Shown here one piece after another: positions 63,896-64,000 of a DNA stretch of 64,000 nucleotides. The first letter of the stretch is position 1. Every line of letters begins with the position of its first letter. A program made the translations under genes and the position numbers. The DNA comes from Streptomyces sp. NBC_00370. Its GTDB lineage: Bacteria > Actinomycetota > Actinomycetes > Streptomycetales > Streptomycetaceae. The stretch spans positions 6,162,501 through 6,226,500 of the forward strand of contig NZ_CP107968.1 of NCBI RefSeq assembly GCF_036084755.1, in the 5' to 3' direction. The notes under the pieces were generated by a model, which was not told where the DNA came from, did no database searches, and worked only from the letters and a program-made list of their open reading frames with translations.

Positions 63896-64000
63896 GTGCA
63901 TATCGACGTGAAGCTCTTGAAGGGCTTGTCACAAGAGAAGGAGATCCCCTTCGACCTGCTGGTCGAGGCGATCGAGTCCGCCCTCCTCATCGCGTACCAC
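63896..64000 (+). CDS. nusA: Transcription termination/antitermination factor NusA, 3'-truncated by window edge
   Basis: First 35 residues from GTG 63896 with GAGGAGG upstream. VHIDVKLLKGL, then EKEIPFDLLVEAIESALLIA matches the NusA N-terminal domain. The remainder lies beyond the window. Cotranscribed with rimP. Confidence 0.92.
   Translation, partial: MHIDVKLLKGLSQEKEIPFDLLVEAIESALLIAYH

Noticed and set aside
1-64000. tRNA, rRNA, insertion sequence, prophage or integrated plasmid
   Set aside because: I looked for transposases, integrases, attachment-site repeats and cloverleaf-like stretches and saw none.

Overview
The window is a stretch of high-GC actinobacterial core chromosome, almost certainly Streptomyces. 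The evidence is very high third-position GC, frequent GTG starts with GGAG-type ribosome binding sites, a whiG sporulation sigma factor, a cluster of type I signal peptidases, a chitinase with a DasR-like operator, and a gene order (signal peptidases, dprA, whiG, rpsB-tsf-pyrH-frr-cdsA, rlmN, polyamine genes, dxr-rseP-ispG, proS, rimP-nusA) matching what I remember of the S. coelicolor SCO5596-SCO5704 interval. I see no tRNA or rRNA genes, insertion sequences, prophage or CRISPR array.

Layout. 1-7.0 kb: three tandem signal peptidases (the first cut by the window edge), a NUDIX hydrolase, a DUF2469 protein, and the coupled YraN-YifB-DprA genes. 7.2-9.2 kb: whiG, a TetR regulator and a convergent secreted M23 peptidase. 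9.5-14.2 kb: rpsB, tsf, pyrH, frr and cdsA, with strong hairpins after rpsB, tsf and cdsA. 15.2-20.4 kb: rlmN, then a TPP riboswitch controlling thiB-thiP-thiQ. 20.4-24.0 kb: a SnoaL-like protein, a LOG-like protein and an unusual ABC exporter pair.

24.2-39.7 kb is a polyamine (putrescine/spermidine) locus in two blocks. Block 1 is an aminotransferase and Lrp/AsnC regulator divergent from an aminobutyraldehyde dehydrogenase and a Tat lipoprotein PotD. Block 2 is a second dehydrogenase, a second PotD, PotA, PotB, PotC and a PuuB-like oxidase. A phosphodiesterase, an adenosine-deaminase-family enzyme, a DUF4190 membrane protein and a NADAR protein lie between them. The two promoters share an ATTC-GTTGTT motif that may be the Lrp operator. 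gabT at 43.3-44.6 kb supplies the GABA-to-succinate-semialdehyde step. The inferred flow is uptake, transamination or gamma-glutamyl oxidation, aldehyde oxidation, then GABA transamination.

39.8-53.4 kb: a small unknown protein, a chitinase, a PAP2 phosphatase, gabT, a stand-alone VirD4-like ATPase, a PucR regulator, an aldehyde dehydrogenase, a long acyl-CoA dehydrogenase and a small nucleotidyltransferase. 53.4-64 kb: MEP-pathway genes dxr and ispG flanking an RseP-type protease, two GNAT proteins, proS, a 430-bp repeat array, a kinase-fold protein lacking its catalytic residues, a coupled ferritin-like/lipoprotein pair, rimP and the start of nusA.

The most unusual points are the catalytically degenerate kinase, the repeat array after proS and the broader habit of short tandem repeats just after stop codons, the layered RNA control of the thiamine transporter, the shared polyamine-locus operator candidate, and the stand-alone DNA-pump-like ATPase. 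I found no clearly new multi-gene defence or conflict system.
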